64,000 nucleotides of DNA from CAWIJJ01 sp963836425 (GTDB lineage: Bacteria; Acidobacteriota; Terriglobia; Bryobacterales; Bryobacteraceae): the NCBI GenBank assembly GCA_963836425.1, contig CAWIJJ010000011.1, positions 1 through 64,000 on the forward strand. Reading direction: 5' to 3'. This document shows positions 36,006-44,115 of the stretch, in pieces. The position numbers and the translations under genes are program-made. How positions within the stretch are numbered: the stretch's first letter is position 1; each line of letters begins with the position of its first letter. The notes beneath the pieces were generated by a model. It was not told the DNA's origin. It was given only the letters and a program-made list of their open reading frames with translations, and did not search any database.

Positions 36006-36877
36006 TACCTGCCGGAAATCAGGACTTCCACATAGTCTCCCAATTGCCGGGCGGTGAATTGATTGCCTTCGAAATCGGCTGCCAGCCGGCCTCGGCGATC
36101 GATTACCAGGGTATGCATCGAGTGCGTGAAGTAGCCTTCGTCTGCCCAGAAATTCAGTCCGAACCGGCGCGAAACGGCCTTCACTTCGTCGAGCGGCCCG
36201 GTCAGGAAGTGCCACGATTCCGGATCGGCCTTCCAGGTCGACGCATATTTTGCCAGTACTTTGGGCTGGTCATGCACCGGATCGAAGCTGATGCTGAGTA
36301 GCACCAGGTCGCGGCCCATGCGGCTGGCGAAGCGCTGATTCAGTTGACCGAAGTTGTTGGAGAGCCGGAAGCAGTAGTCGGGCAGCGGGCAACTGGTATA
36401 GATGAAGGTCACGGCCACCACTTTCCCGGCCCATTGCGATAGCGCTACGCGGCGCCCGGTCTGGTCGGTCAAGGTGAAGTCGGGCACGGCGTCACCTGGT
36501 TTCACGGTGGCGCGAGGGGCTTCCAGCAGTTGTAGACGGCGCGCGAGCAGCGGCTCCCGCTCGGAGGACTCGTAGCGATGGATGCGGATGCCTTCGGCAT
36601 ACGAGCGCTCCTTCTCCACGACCAGCGTGAAGTCCACATAGGCGCCCGGCTTCAGATCGGCGAGTTCACGATTATCCAGAACGGAATACGGCATCACCAT
36701 CGCTTCCATGTACCCGGGAATGGCTGCATGGGAGGTGACGAAACTGCGGTTCGGCCGGTCCACTTTCAGGACAATCCCGGTGACCGGGTAACGTGTGGCG
36801 GCAGCCAGGCTCACGGCGGCCAGGAGCAGCAACGCGATGACTCTGACAGCCCGCCCCACTGAGCAGCTAGCGCCCAC
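36005..36877 (-). CDS. SCO1/SenC protein with N-terminal CusF-like domain
   Basis: This 290-residue exported protein has a signal peptide (ending SLAAA). The first domain (YPVTGIVLKVDRPNRSFVTS ... YMEAMVMPYSV) resembles the copper-binding CusF fold with its Met and Trp-less site. The second is an SCO1/thioredoxin domain with SCPLPDYC, a CX5C instead of the common CX3C, and the copper-ligand His in FTHSMHTLVID. SCO proteins deliver copper or act as redox proteins for cytochrome oxidase assembly. It starts inside the end of the upstream parvulin-FG-GAP gene (11-base overlap) and ends on the next start, so all three are translated together. Confidence 0.87.
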   Translation of the reverse strand: MGASCSVGRAVRVIALLLLAAVSLAAATRYPVTGIVLKVDRPNRSFVTSHAAIPGYMEAMVMPYSVLDNRELADLKPGAYVDFTLVVEKERSYAEGIRIHRYESSEREPLLARRLQLLEAPRATVKPGDAVPDFTLTDQTGRRVALSQWAGKVVAVTFIYTSCPLPDYCFRLSNNFGQLNQRFASRMGRDLVLLSISFDPVHDQPKVLAKYASTWKADPESWHFLTGPLDEVKAVSRRFGLNFWADEGYFTHSMHTLVIDRRGRLAADFEGNQFTARQLGDYVEVLISGR

Positions 36878-39413
36878 GATTGCCTCCCAACTGGTACCGG
36901 GGCCGTTCGATCACGCGGTAGTCACTGGCGGACTGCCGGATTTCGATCGCCTGGTTTTTGGGCACGGACGCAAACCGCTGCGGCTGTGCATCTCCGGGCC
37001 ACTGAATCTCCAGGCCCACGATCTCCGCCGATTTGCCCAGGCCCATGTGCTGTTCCAGGGGCGAGGCGCCGAATGACCCGCTTCCCACGGTACGGTAAAC
37101 CGCTCGCCTCTCCGTCCCGTTCTTGATCGTCACTTTGATCCTGGCGCCGATGGCCGCGCGGTTCGCCTTGACACCTACCAGCCGCACGCTGAGCCAATCG
37201 TTGCCGTGGCCCGGGTTTTCGAAAAGCCGGAATGCATGGGTGTCGCCTGGAACGCCCCCACCCACGACTTCCAACAGTTCTTCGTCTCCGTCATTGTCCA
37301 TGTCCGCGAATGCCACGCCGTGCCCTTTGTGCAACTCGCCCGTGCCGGAGGAGGCAGTGATGTCTACGAACTTCTTTCCCCCTTGGTTATGCAGGAGTAC
37401 ATTGGGCAGCAGAGAGGCATAAGACAGTTCTCCGGTCCCGAAATAGATGTCCGGATATCCGTCGTTGTCCACATCGCCGAAATTCGCACCCATTGGCATG
37501 AAGACTTTCTTCAGCCCGGTCTCCTCGGATACGTCGCGGAAGGCGCCGTTGCCCAGGTTGCGGTAGAGCCTCATGGTGGATGCCTTGTGGGGTAGCGCCA
37601 GGTATGTTCGCAGGCTTTCCTCAACGGACATCGCGTAGCTGCTCGCCAGAAGATCCGGACGGCCATCGTTGTCGTAGTCGAAAAACCACGCGGCGAATCC
37701 ATGGCCTGAGGCCAGGACACCAGCCTGAGGGGCTACGTCGGTAAAGGTGTTGTCGTGGTTGTTGTGCAACAGCGCGCTGTCGCCAGAGTAGTTGGACACA
37801 AACAGGTCGGCATAGCCGTCATTGTCATAGTCGGCCGCCACCACCGCCTTGGTAAGCACGGCCAGATCCGTCCCCGACGAACGTGAAATGTCTTTAAATG
37901 TGCCGTTGCCGTTGTTCAGGAAAAGCTGATTTGGCTCGTTTTCGTTGCCTACGTAGAGATCCAGGAATCCGTCGTTATTGATATCCACCCACGCGCCAAA
38001 CTCTGTCGTGGTTGGCGCGCCCAGGCCGGCTTCCACGGTCACATCGGTGAAGGTGCCGTTGCAGTTGTTGCGCAGCAGCGATTTCCGCAGTGCCGTTTCC
38101 CAGCCACCGCGCAAAACCAGGATATCCAGGCAGCCGTCATTGTTGTAATCGGTCTGGAGGATGTTGTTCCCACCGACCTGGGATGCCAGCCCCGATTGCG
38201 CGCTGCGGTCCGCAAACGTGCCATCCCCGTTGTTGTGGAAGAAAAGCATGGGTGCGCAAAAGTTCCAGTTGGAGGTGACGATATCGAACAGACCATCGTT
38301 ATCGAAGTCGTCGACAATCAGGCCACCCACTTCCGAGACGATCGCGTCGAGTCCCACCCGCGGCGCCACGTCGGTAAAGCGGCCAATATCTTCGGCGGAC
38401 GCGAAGTGCGAAGGCGCCAACAGGTGCTCTTTGGGTACACCGGCCGGGTACTTGCCCACCGTCATATAGGCAAGGTTCAACAGCCATCGGGTCTCGAGAT
38501 CGTTAGGCCGCAATTTGAGCGATGCGAGGAAGTGCTGGATGGCTTTTTGCGAATCCGTGCCCTTGGCGTAAGTGAGTCCTGGACGCATTGGAAAGAGGCA
38601 GCGCTCCCCGGGGTGGAGGTATACATCGTTGGCCGCTCCCGCCCGGTGGAAGTACGCCACGCCGAGCATCTCTTCTACCTCGGGCAGTAGCTGCGGTGCC
38701 CCGCCAGAGGCAGTCCGGATCGCCGCTTCGAACTGGGCGATAGCCGAATCCATGTCTCCCTGATAGGCATATACCTGCGCCACGCCGAGGCGCAGCGCCA
38801 CCGCATCGGCAGGCGAGTGGGCAGCGTCCGCAGTTGCAGCCAGCTTCTTTGCGCGGGCCTTCAAATCGGCGAACGACTGCTGGCGCAAGGAGCAGGCCAG
38901 TTTCAGATCGGTATTCCAATTGGCAGGCTTGGCAAAGTTGGCCAGAGCCGCGGCCGCTTCACTCCACCCGGAGACGTTCACGTCGAACCGGATGGTGCTT
39001 TCGGCGCGAATGGCGGCCTGGCGGGCGAGCTGAGACTCTGCGATTCCGGCGAGTTCGTCCGGCGCCAGCACCTTGACGACTGCATAACCGGAAGGAAGCT
39101 GAAACACCGGCGAAATCTGACCGGGGCCGAGCCCTCGCACGGCGGTTCGGATCTCTCCGCGCAGTGTGGAGGGATCGACTTTGCCCAGCAGGCCGCCATC
39201 CAGCGATGTAGCATCCACGGATTTTTCGCGAGCGAGCACGGCGAAATCGGCGCCTTTCTCGAGTTCCACCCGTACGCGAGCGGCCTCCTCGGCTGAATTC
39301 AGCACCAGGATCCGCAATGGGATAGCGGTGGAAATGAGTTCCTGGCCGGGGGCGAAAACGCCGAGGGCAAACAGCAGACACAAATGCAACACGCGAGACT
39401 TCGAACCCCTCAT
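36756..39413. repeat. Segmental duplication, copy 1
   Basis: This stretch, covering the parvulin-FG-GAP gene and about 120 bases of the SCO1 5' end, is copied at 40840-43461 with high identity in coding sequence and across the gene junction. Confidence 0.8.
36867..39413 (-). CDS. Exported parvulin-helical-FG-GAP-ASPIC/UnbV protein, copy 1
   Basis: An 848-residue protein with signal peptide (residues 1-24, FAPGQ). Residues about 30-120 are a parvulin (PpiC) peptidyl-prolyl isomerase domain (FAVLAREKSVDATSLDGGLL ... GPGQISPVFQLPSGYAVVKV). A helical TPR-like part (about 150-325) follows, then FG-GAP blades (about 345-735: DFDNDGLFDIVTSN, DYNNDGCLDILVLRG, DINNDGFLDLYVGN and others). The end is an ASPIC/UnbV domain (IGARIKVTIKNGTERRAVYR ... 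VGLEIQWPGDAQPQ). I know of no named system with this order. ATG 39413 is chosen for the signal peptide. It heads an operon with SCO1 and the CRTAC1-like gene. Confidence 0.85.
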   Translation of the reverse strand: MRGSKSRVLHLCLLFALGVFAPGQELISTAIPLRILVLNSAEEAARVRVELEKGADFAVLAREKSVDATSLDGGLLGKVDPSTLRGEIRTAVRGLGPGQISPVFQLPSGYAVVKVLAPDELAGIAESQLARQAAIRAESTIRFDVNVSGWSEAAAALANFAKPANWNTDLKLACSLRQQSFADLKARAKKLAATADAAHSPADAVALRLGVAQVYAYQGDMDSAIAQFEAAIRTASGGAPQLLPEVEEMLGVAYFHRAGAANDVYLHPGERCLFPMRPGLTYAKGTDSQKAIQHFLASLKLRPNDLETRWLLNLAYMTVGKYPAGVPKEHLLAPSHFASAEDIGRFTDVAPRVGLDAIVSEVGGLIVDDFDNDGLFDIVTSNWNFCAPMLFFHNNGDGTFADRSAQSGLASQVGGNNILQTDYNNDGCLDILVLRGGWETALRKSLLRNNCNGTFTDVTVEAGLGAPTTTEFGAWVDINNDGFLDLYVGNENEPNQLFLNNGNGTFKDISRSSGTDLAVLTKAVVAADYDNDGYADLFVSNYSGDSALLHNNHDNTFTDVAPQAGVLASGHGFAAWFFDYDNDGRPDLLASSYAMSVEESLRTYLALPHKASTMRLYRNLGNGAFRDVSEETGLKKVFMPMGANFGDVDNDGYPDIYFGTGELSYASLLPNVLLHNQGGKKFVDITASSGTGELHKGHGVAFADMDNDGDEELLEVVGGGVPGDTHAFRLFENPGHGNDWLSVRLVGVKANRAAIGARIKVTIKNGTERRAVYRTVGSGSFGASPLEQHMGLGKSAEIVGLEIQWPGDAQPQRFASVPKNQAIEIRQSASDYRVIERPRYQLGGNRGR

Positions 39414-39554
39414 AGGTGGGAAAATACTACCACGAAAGTGCCTTGACATTCGCCTGTGCGGTCGGCTGGCAAAGGTTTTCTGCATCAGACGCCCCACATT
39501 TCACACATCGCACGCCCGGCTCGTCACGCGATCGGCAAACTGATCTGCCGTCGG

Positions 39555-40745
39555 CTAGCGGCTGGTGCGGCGGTGCGATGCCGCGGCCACCGGCCGGTAC
39601 CCGACCGCCCCGTACTCCGGCGCCTGCGGCACGAACTGCGCGTCGAAGCGCGGATCCGGCGGATCAAAGGTGTTCGCCGCTCGATCGATCGTCCCCCGCA
39701 GGTCGTTCGTCTCGCCGTGGATGAACGACTCCCGTACGCCGCCGCCGCTGGTGATGTCGATCTCGTAGCGCGCCCCGGTCGAGATCCCGCCCTTCAACGT
39801 GTTGTTCCAGAAGATTGACTTCACGTAAGTGCTGCCCGTGCCATTGTCGTCGACGCCGGCCCAGTTCCCGGTGAAGGTGCAGCGGCTGACCTCCGCTCGG
39901 GAGCTCTCAAACACCGTCATCGCACCCGAGCCGTGCTCCGGGTGATACTCGCCGCCGGTCAGCAGGCCGACGTAGTCCGCTCCGAGATTCGCGATGTTGC
40001 CGACGAACAGGCAGTTGTCGAGGCTGGCGCGACTGCCGTGCAGGAGGTCGAACGCCGCGCCGGTGACCTGCGTGCGGTTGTCGCGGAAGATGCAGTCGCG
40101 AAAAACCGCGGCGTCGAGCGGCCGGCCGAGGTGCTCAACAGATACACCGGCGCCGCATGGGCTGGTGTAATTGCCGACCACCTCAACGCGTTCGATGGTC
40201 GGATAGGCGCGCGCATAGATCTTGATCCCGCCGCCATCCAGATAGAAGAACGGCGTCTTGGGCACGTTATCGGATTCGATCGGAGAGCGCTGGCCGGTGC
40301 CGGTGGTGTAATTCTTCGCGCCAGTGACGCGGAAACCGCGCAGCACGGTCTTCGTCGATACGCCGTCGCCGAAATAGACGACGTGATTGACGACCGCCGG
40401 GAAACTTGGCGCCTTGCTATCGGCAATCGCTGGATTCGCGGCGGTCAGCACCACCTCGCCGACCGCTTCGAGCGTGATGCCGTCGTGCCGCTCGTTGAAC
40501 CAGATCAGCGCCTGGCCGTGCGCCGCCGGGCGATAGGTCCCGGCGTGGACGTAGACGGTCTTGTTGGCCCGATCGTTCGCTGCCGCCTCGAGCGCCGCCT
40601 GGATGCTGCCGCCGGGCTGGACACGGTAGGCATGCGCCGCCATGTCGAGCGTCACGGCGTCAGTTGCGTCACGGCGCTGGGCGAGACCGCTCACCGGCCC
40701 CACGGCGGCCGCGGCCGCCATCCGGAGGAACGCACGTCTGTGCAT
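39555..40745 (-). CDS. Tat-exported right-handed beta-helix protein
   Basis: This 396-residue protein has a Tat signal (HRRAFLRMAAAAAVG) and a pectate-lyase-like beta-helix (VQPGGSIQAALEAAANDRAN ... TVYVHAGTY), with stacked strands such as VEVVGNYTSPCGAGVSVE, FRDCIFRDNRTQVTGAA and CLFVGNIANLG. Such folds bind or cleave polysaccharides, but no catalytic site can be assigned. It lies between the two copies of the parvulin-FG-GAP gene, directly at the edge of the duplication, so it may have been inserted there. No ribosome site is visible. Confidence 0.78.
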   Translation of the reverse strand: MHRRAFLRMAAAAAVGPVSGLAQRRDATDAVTLDMAAHAYRVQPGGSIQAALEAAANDRANKTVYVHAGTYRPAAHGQALIWFNERHDGITLEAVGEVVLTAANPAIADSKAPSFPAVVNHVVYFGDGVSTKTVLRGFRVTGAKNYTTGTGQRSPIESDNVPKTPFFYLDGGGIKIYARAYPTIERVEVVGNYTSPCGAGVSVEHLGRPLDAAVFRDCIFRDNRTQVTGAAFDLLHGSRASLDNCLFVGNIANLGADYVGLLTGGEYHPEHGSGAMTVFESSRAEVSRCTFTGNWAGVDDNGTGSTYVKSIFWNNTLKGGISTGARYEIDITSGGGVRESFIHGETNDLRGTIDRAANTFDPPDPRFDAQFVPQAPEYGAVGYRPVAAASHRRTSR

Positions 40746-40836
40746 GATCAAGTCAGACTATCACGAGGGCGCGGAGGGTCGCACGCTTGCCTCGCACGCG
40801 GCGCTATCTTAGGCCGATTGGGATATTGAGCCGCGC

Positions 40837-40926
40837 GTGGCGGTCAAGTTTCAGGACAAACCCTGTGACCGGATAACGGGTGGCGGCAGTCAGCCTGACG
40901 GCGGCCGGCAACAACAGGCAAGGTCC
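40837..40926 (-). pseudogene. Remnant of a duplicated SCO1 gene 5' end
   Basis: The bases match the first part of the SCO1 gene at 36756-36877 (for example CTTTCAGGACAATCCCGGTGACC against GTTTCAGGACAAACCCTGTGACC, read on the plus strand), with the same position relative to the end of the parvulin-FG-GAP gene. The copy stops after about 90 bases, where sequence unrelated to SCO1 begins. Confidence 0.7.
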
Positions 40927-43461
40927 CTAGCGACCATGATTCCCTCCCAACTGGTACCGGGGCCGTTCGATCACGCGGTAGTCACTGGCGGACTGCCGGA
41001 TTTCGATCGCCTGGTTTTTGGGCACGGACGCAAACCGTTGCGGCTGTGCATCTCCGGGCCACTGAATCTCCAGGCCCACGATCTCCCCCGATTTACCCAG
41101 CCCGATGTGTTGTTCGAGAGGCGAGGCGCCGAATGAGCCGCCGCTTCCCACAGTCCGATAAACCGCTCGCGTCTCCGTTCCGTTCTTTACCGTCAGTTTA
41201 ATCCTGGCGCCGATGGCCGCGCGGTTCGCCCTGACACCTACCAGCCGCACGCTGATCCAATCGTTGCCGTGGCCCGGGTTTTCGAAAAGCCGGAACGCAT
41301 GGCTGTCGCCTGGAACCGCCCCACCGACCAGCTCCAGCAGGTCTTCGTCTCCGTCATTGTCGATGTCCGCGAATGCCACGCCGTGCCCTTTGTGCAGTTC
41401 GCCCGTGCCGGAGGAGGCGGTGATGTCCACGAACTTCTTTCCACTTTTGTTATGCAGCAGCACATTGGGCAGCAGGGCGGCATAAGACGGTTCTCCGGTG
41501 CCGAAATAGATGTCTGGATATCCGTCGTTATCCACATCGCCGAAATTCGCTCCCATCGGCATGAAGACTTTGTTCAGCCCGGTTTCCTCAGTCACATCGC
41601 GGAAGGCGCCGTTGCCCAGGTTGTGGTAGAGCTTCATGGTGGGGGCGTTGTGGGGCAGCTCCAGGTACGTGCGTACGCTTTCCTCAATGGACATCGCGTA
41701 GGCGCTCGCCAGAAGATCCGGCCGGCCGTCGTTGTCGTAATCGAAAAACCAGGCGGCGAATCCATGGCCTGAGGCTTGGACGCCAGCCTGAGGCGCTACG
41801 TCGGTGAAAGTGCCGTCGTGGTTGTTGTGAAACAGCACGCTGTCGCCCAGGTAGTTGGACACGAACAGGTCGGCATAGCCGTCAGCGTCATAATCAGCCG
41901 CCACCACCGCCTTGGTAAGCACTGACAGATCAGTCCCCGACGACCGTGAAATGTCCTTGAATGTGCCCTTGCCGTTGTTCAGGAAAAGCTGATTCGGCTC
42001 GTTTTCGTTGCCTACGTAGAGATCGAGGAATCCATCGTTATTGATATCCACCCACACGGCAGTTTGCGTCGTGGTTGGCTCGGCCAGGCCGGCTTCCACG
42101 GTGACGTCGGTGAAGCTGCCGTTGCAATTGTTGCGCAGCAGCGATTTCCGCTGTGCCGTTTCCCAGCCGCCGCGCAGGACCAGGATATCCACACAGCCGT
42201 CATTGTTGTAATCGGTCTGGATGAGGTTGAGCCCACCCACCTGGGATGCCAGCCCCGATTGCGCGCTGCGGTCGGCAAACGTGCCATCCCCGTTGTTGTG
42301 CAGGAAATGCATGGGCGCGCAAAAGTCCCAGTTGGAGGTGACGATATCGAACAGACCATCGTTATCGAAGTCGTCGACGATCAGGCCTCCCGCTTCCGAG
42401 AAGAGTGCGTCGAGGCCCACACGCGGCGCTACGTCGGTAAAGCGGCCAATGTCTTCGGCGGATGCAAATTGCGAAGGCGGCAACAGGTGCTCTTTGGGTA
42501 CACCGGCCGGATATTTGCCCAGCGTCATATAGGCAAGATTCAACAGCCACCTGGTCTCGAGATCGTCAGGCCGCAACTTGAGCGATGCGAGGAAGTGCTG
42601 GACGGCTTTTTGCGAATCCGCACCCTTGGGGTAATTGAATTCGGGACGAATCGGAAAGAGGCAGCGCTCCGCGGGATGCCGGTATACCCCGTTGACCATT
42701 CCCGCCCGGTGGAGGTATGCCACGCCCAGCATCTCTTCCACCTCGGGCAGTGTTTGCGGCGCTGCGGCCGAAGCGATGCGGAAAGCCGCTTCGAACTGGG
42801 CGATGGCCGGATCCATTTCTCCCTGATAGGCGTATACCTGCGCCACTCCGAGACGCAGCGCCACGGCATCGGAAGGCGAGTGGTCCGTGTCGTCCGCGGC
42901 TGCCGCCAGTTTCTCTGCCCGGGCCTTCAAATCGGCGAACGATTGCTGCCGCATGGCGCAGGACAGGCTCGGATCGGCATTCCAATGGGCAGGCTTGGCA
43001 TAGTTCGATAGAGCCGCCGCCGCTTCAGTGAACCCGGAGACGTTCACGTCAAACCGGATGCTGCCTTCGGCCCGAATGGCGGACTGGCGGGCGCGCTGGG
43101 ACTCGGCGATTCCGGCGAGTTCGTCCGGCGACAGCACCTTGACGATTGCGAAACCGGAAGGAATCCGGAACACCGGCGAAATCTGACCGGGGGCGAGCCC
43201 TCGCAAGGCCGTTCGGATCTCTTCGCGCAGTGTGGAGGGATCGACTTTGCCCAGCAGGCCGCCATCCAGCGAGGTAGCATCCACGGATTTCTCGCGAGCG
43301 AGCACGGCGAAATCGGCGCCTTTCTCGAGTTCTGCCCGGACGCGAGCCGACTCCCCGGCTGAATTAAGCACCAGGATCCGCAACGGGATAGCGGTGGAAG
43401 TTTGTTCCTGGCCTGGGGCAAAGAGGACAAGGGCCAGCAGACAGAAAATCAATCGAGACAT
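40840..43461. repeat. Segmental duplication, copy 2
   Basis: This is the second copy of 36756-39413. Identity ends just beyond the start codons on one side and inside SCO1 on the other. Confidence 0.8.
40927..43461 (-). CDS. Exported parvulin-helical-FG-GAP-ASPIC/UnbV protein, copy 2
   Basis: This 844-residue paralog has the same domain order as copy 1: signal peptide (MSRLIFCLLALVLFAPGQ), parvulin domain, helical region, FG-GAP blades and ASPIC/UnbV. Most residues are the same; differences concentrate in the signal peptide, the helical region and surface positions of the repeats (for example DYNNDGCVDILVLRG). The frame is intact, which implies selection after duplication. Its downstream SCO1 partner is truncated, so it is uncoupled from the copper gene. 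Confidence 0.85.
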   Translation of the reverse strand: MSRLIFCLLALVLFAPGQEQTSTAIPLRILVLNSAGESARVRAELEKGADFAVLAREKSVDATSLDGGLLGKVDPSTLREEIRTALRGLAPGQISPVFRIPSGFAIVKVLSPDELAGIAESQRARQSAIRAEGSIRFDVNVSGFTEAAAALSNYAKPAHWNADPSLSCAMRQQSFADLKARAEKLAAAADDTDHSPSDAVALRLGVAQVYAYQGEMDPAIAQFEAAFRIASAAAPQTLPEVEEMLGVAYLHRAGMVNGVYRHPAERCLFPIRPEFNYPKGADSQKAVQHFLASLKLRPDDLETRWLLNLAYMTLGKYPAGVPKEHLLPPSQFASAEDIGRFTDVAPRVGLDALFSEAGGLIVDDFDNDGLFDIVTSNWDFCAPMHFLHNNGDGTFADRSAQSGLASQVGGLNLIQTDYNNDGCVDILVLRGGWETAQRKSLLRNNCNGSFTDVTVEAGLAEPTTTQTAVWVDINNDGFLDLYVGNENEPNQLFLNNGKGTFKDISRSSGTDLSVLTKAVVAADYDADGYADLFVSNYLGDSVLFHNNHDGTFTDVAPQAGVQASGHGFAAWFFDYDNDGRPDLLASAYAMSIEESVRTYLELPHNAPTMKLYHNLGNGAFRDVTEETGLNKVFMPMGANFGDVDNDGYPDIYFGTGEPSYAALLPNVLLHNKSGKKFVDITASSGTGELHKGHGVAFADIDNDGDEDLLELVGGAVPGDSHAFRLFENPGHGNDWISVRLVGVRANRAAIGARIKLTVKNGTETRAVYRTVGSGGSFGASPLEQHIGLGKSGEIVGLEIQWPGDAQPQRFASVPKNQAIEIRQSASDYRVIERPRYQLGGNHGR

Positions 43462-44115
43462 CGACACTCGCAAAGTTTTGCAATAATATCACACCGCCAA
43501 ATGACACTCACGTGCACCGCCGGCGTGTGCCGGCGTGTGTCGCCGCAACGTGGGAAGTTCCTATTTCGGCAAAGTAGAGAGTTCCTCTTGACAGTCTCCA
43601 GGCTACGTCAAGCCGCCTCGCGGCCCTCCCGGGAACCCCAAAAAATAGACGCTTTCTATGACCGCTAACATATTGTTGAGTGACCCTGTCCGGCTCCGCG
43701 AACACCATAAACCGTCCTGTGTGCCAGGTGAACCCCGAAGCCCTCAGGGCATTTCCTCAAGGAAAATTTATACGAAGCTCCATCCCTCCGCTGCCCAAAA
43801 ATTGCACACCTTCGGGCCGGAGCGCGCCAAAATCCCATAAAAAACAGTTGGCCGAAATCGTGCATGGTCGGTGAGCCCTAGCGGACCGGCCTGACAGGCT
43901 GCCGAACAGGACGTCGAAGTCCTATTTGAGATCTCAGGCCGGGCAAAGCGCCGATTGCCATTCGGCGGCGATCCGATCATCTCCATCAGGTTGGGACGAG
44001 CAGAGCGGCGGGAAAGACTCCGATTGCGCTTCCACAGGCTTCGTGTGTCCGTACGCTCGAAAGCAGTGGCTTCGCTCCGGCGGGCCCTGTGAAGGAATCG
44101 CAGAGGAGATCTGAG
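43462..44115. other. 654-base region without a recognised gene
   Basis: No convincing coding sequence was found on either strand; the short frames overlap each other and lack ribosome sites. It includes a tandem GCCGGCGTGT repeat (about 43519-43538) and a small palindrome TTTCCTCAAGGAAA (about 43752-43765). It ends with the ribosome site of the cytochrome gene (GAGGAGAT at 44103-44110). It should hold the promoters of two divergent genes, but no clear -35/-10 pair was found. Confidence 0.5.

Noticed and set aside
43501..44088. Several frames of 60-70 codons between the second parvulin gene and the cytochrome gene
   Set aside because: They overlap on both strands, lack ribosome sites and have no recognisable sequence.
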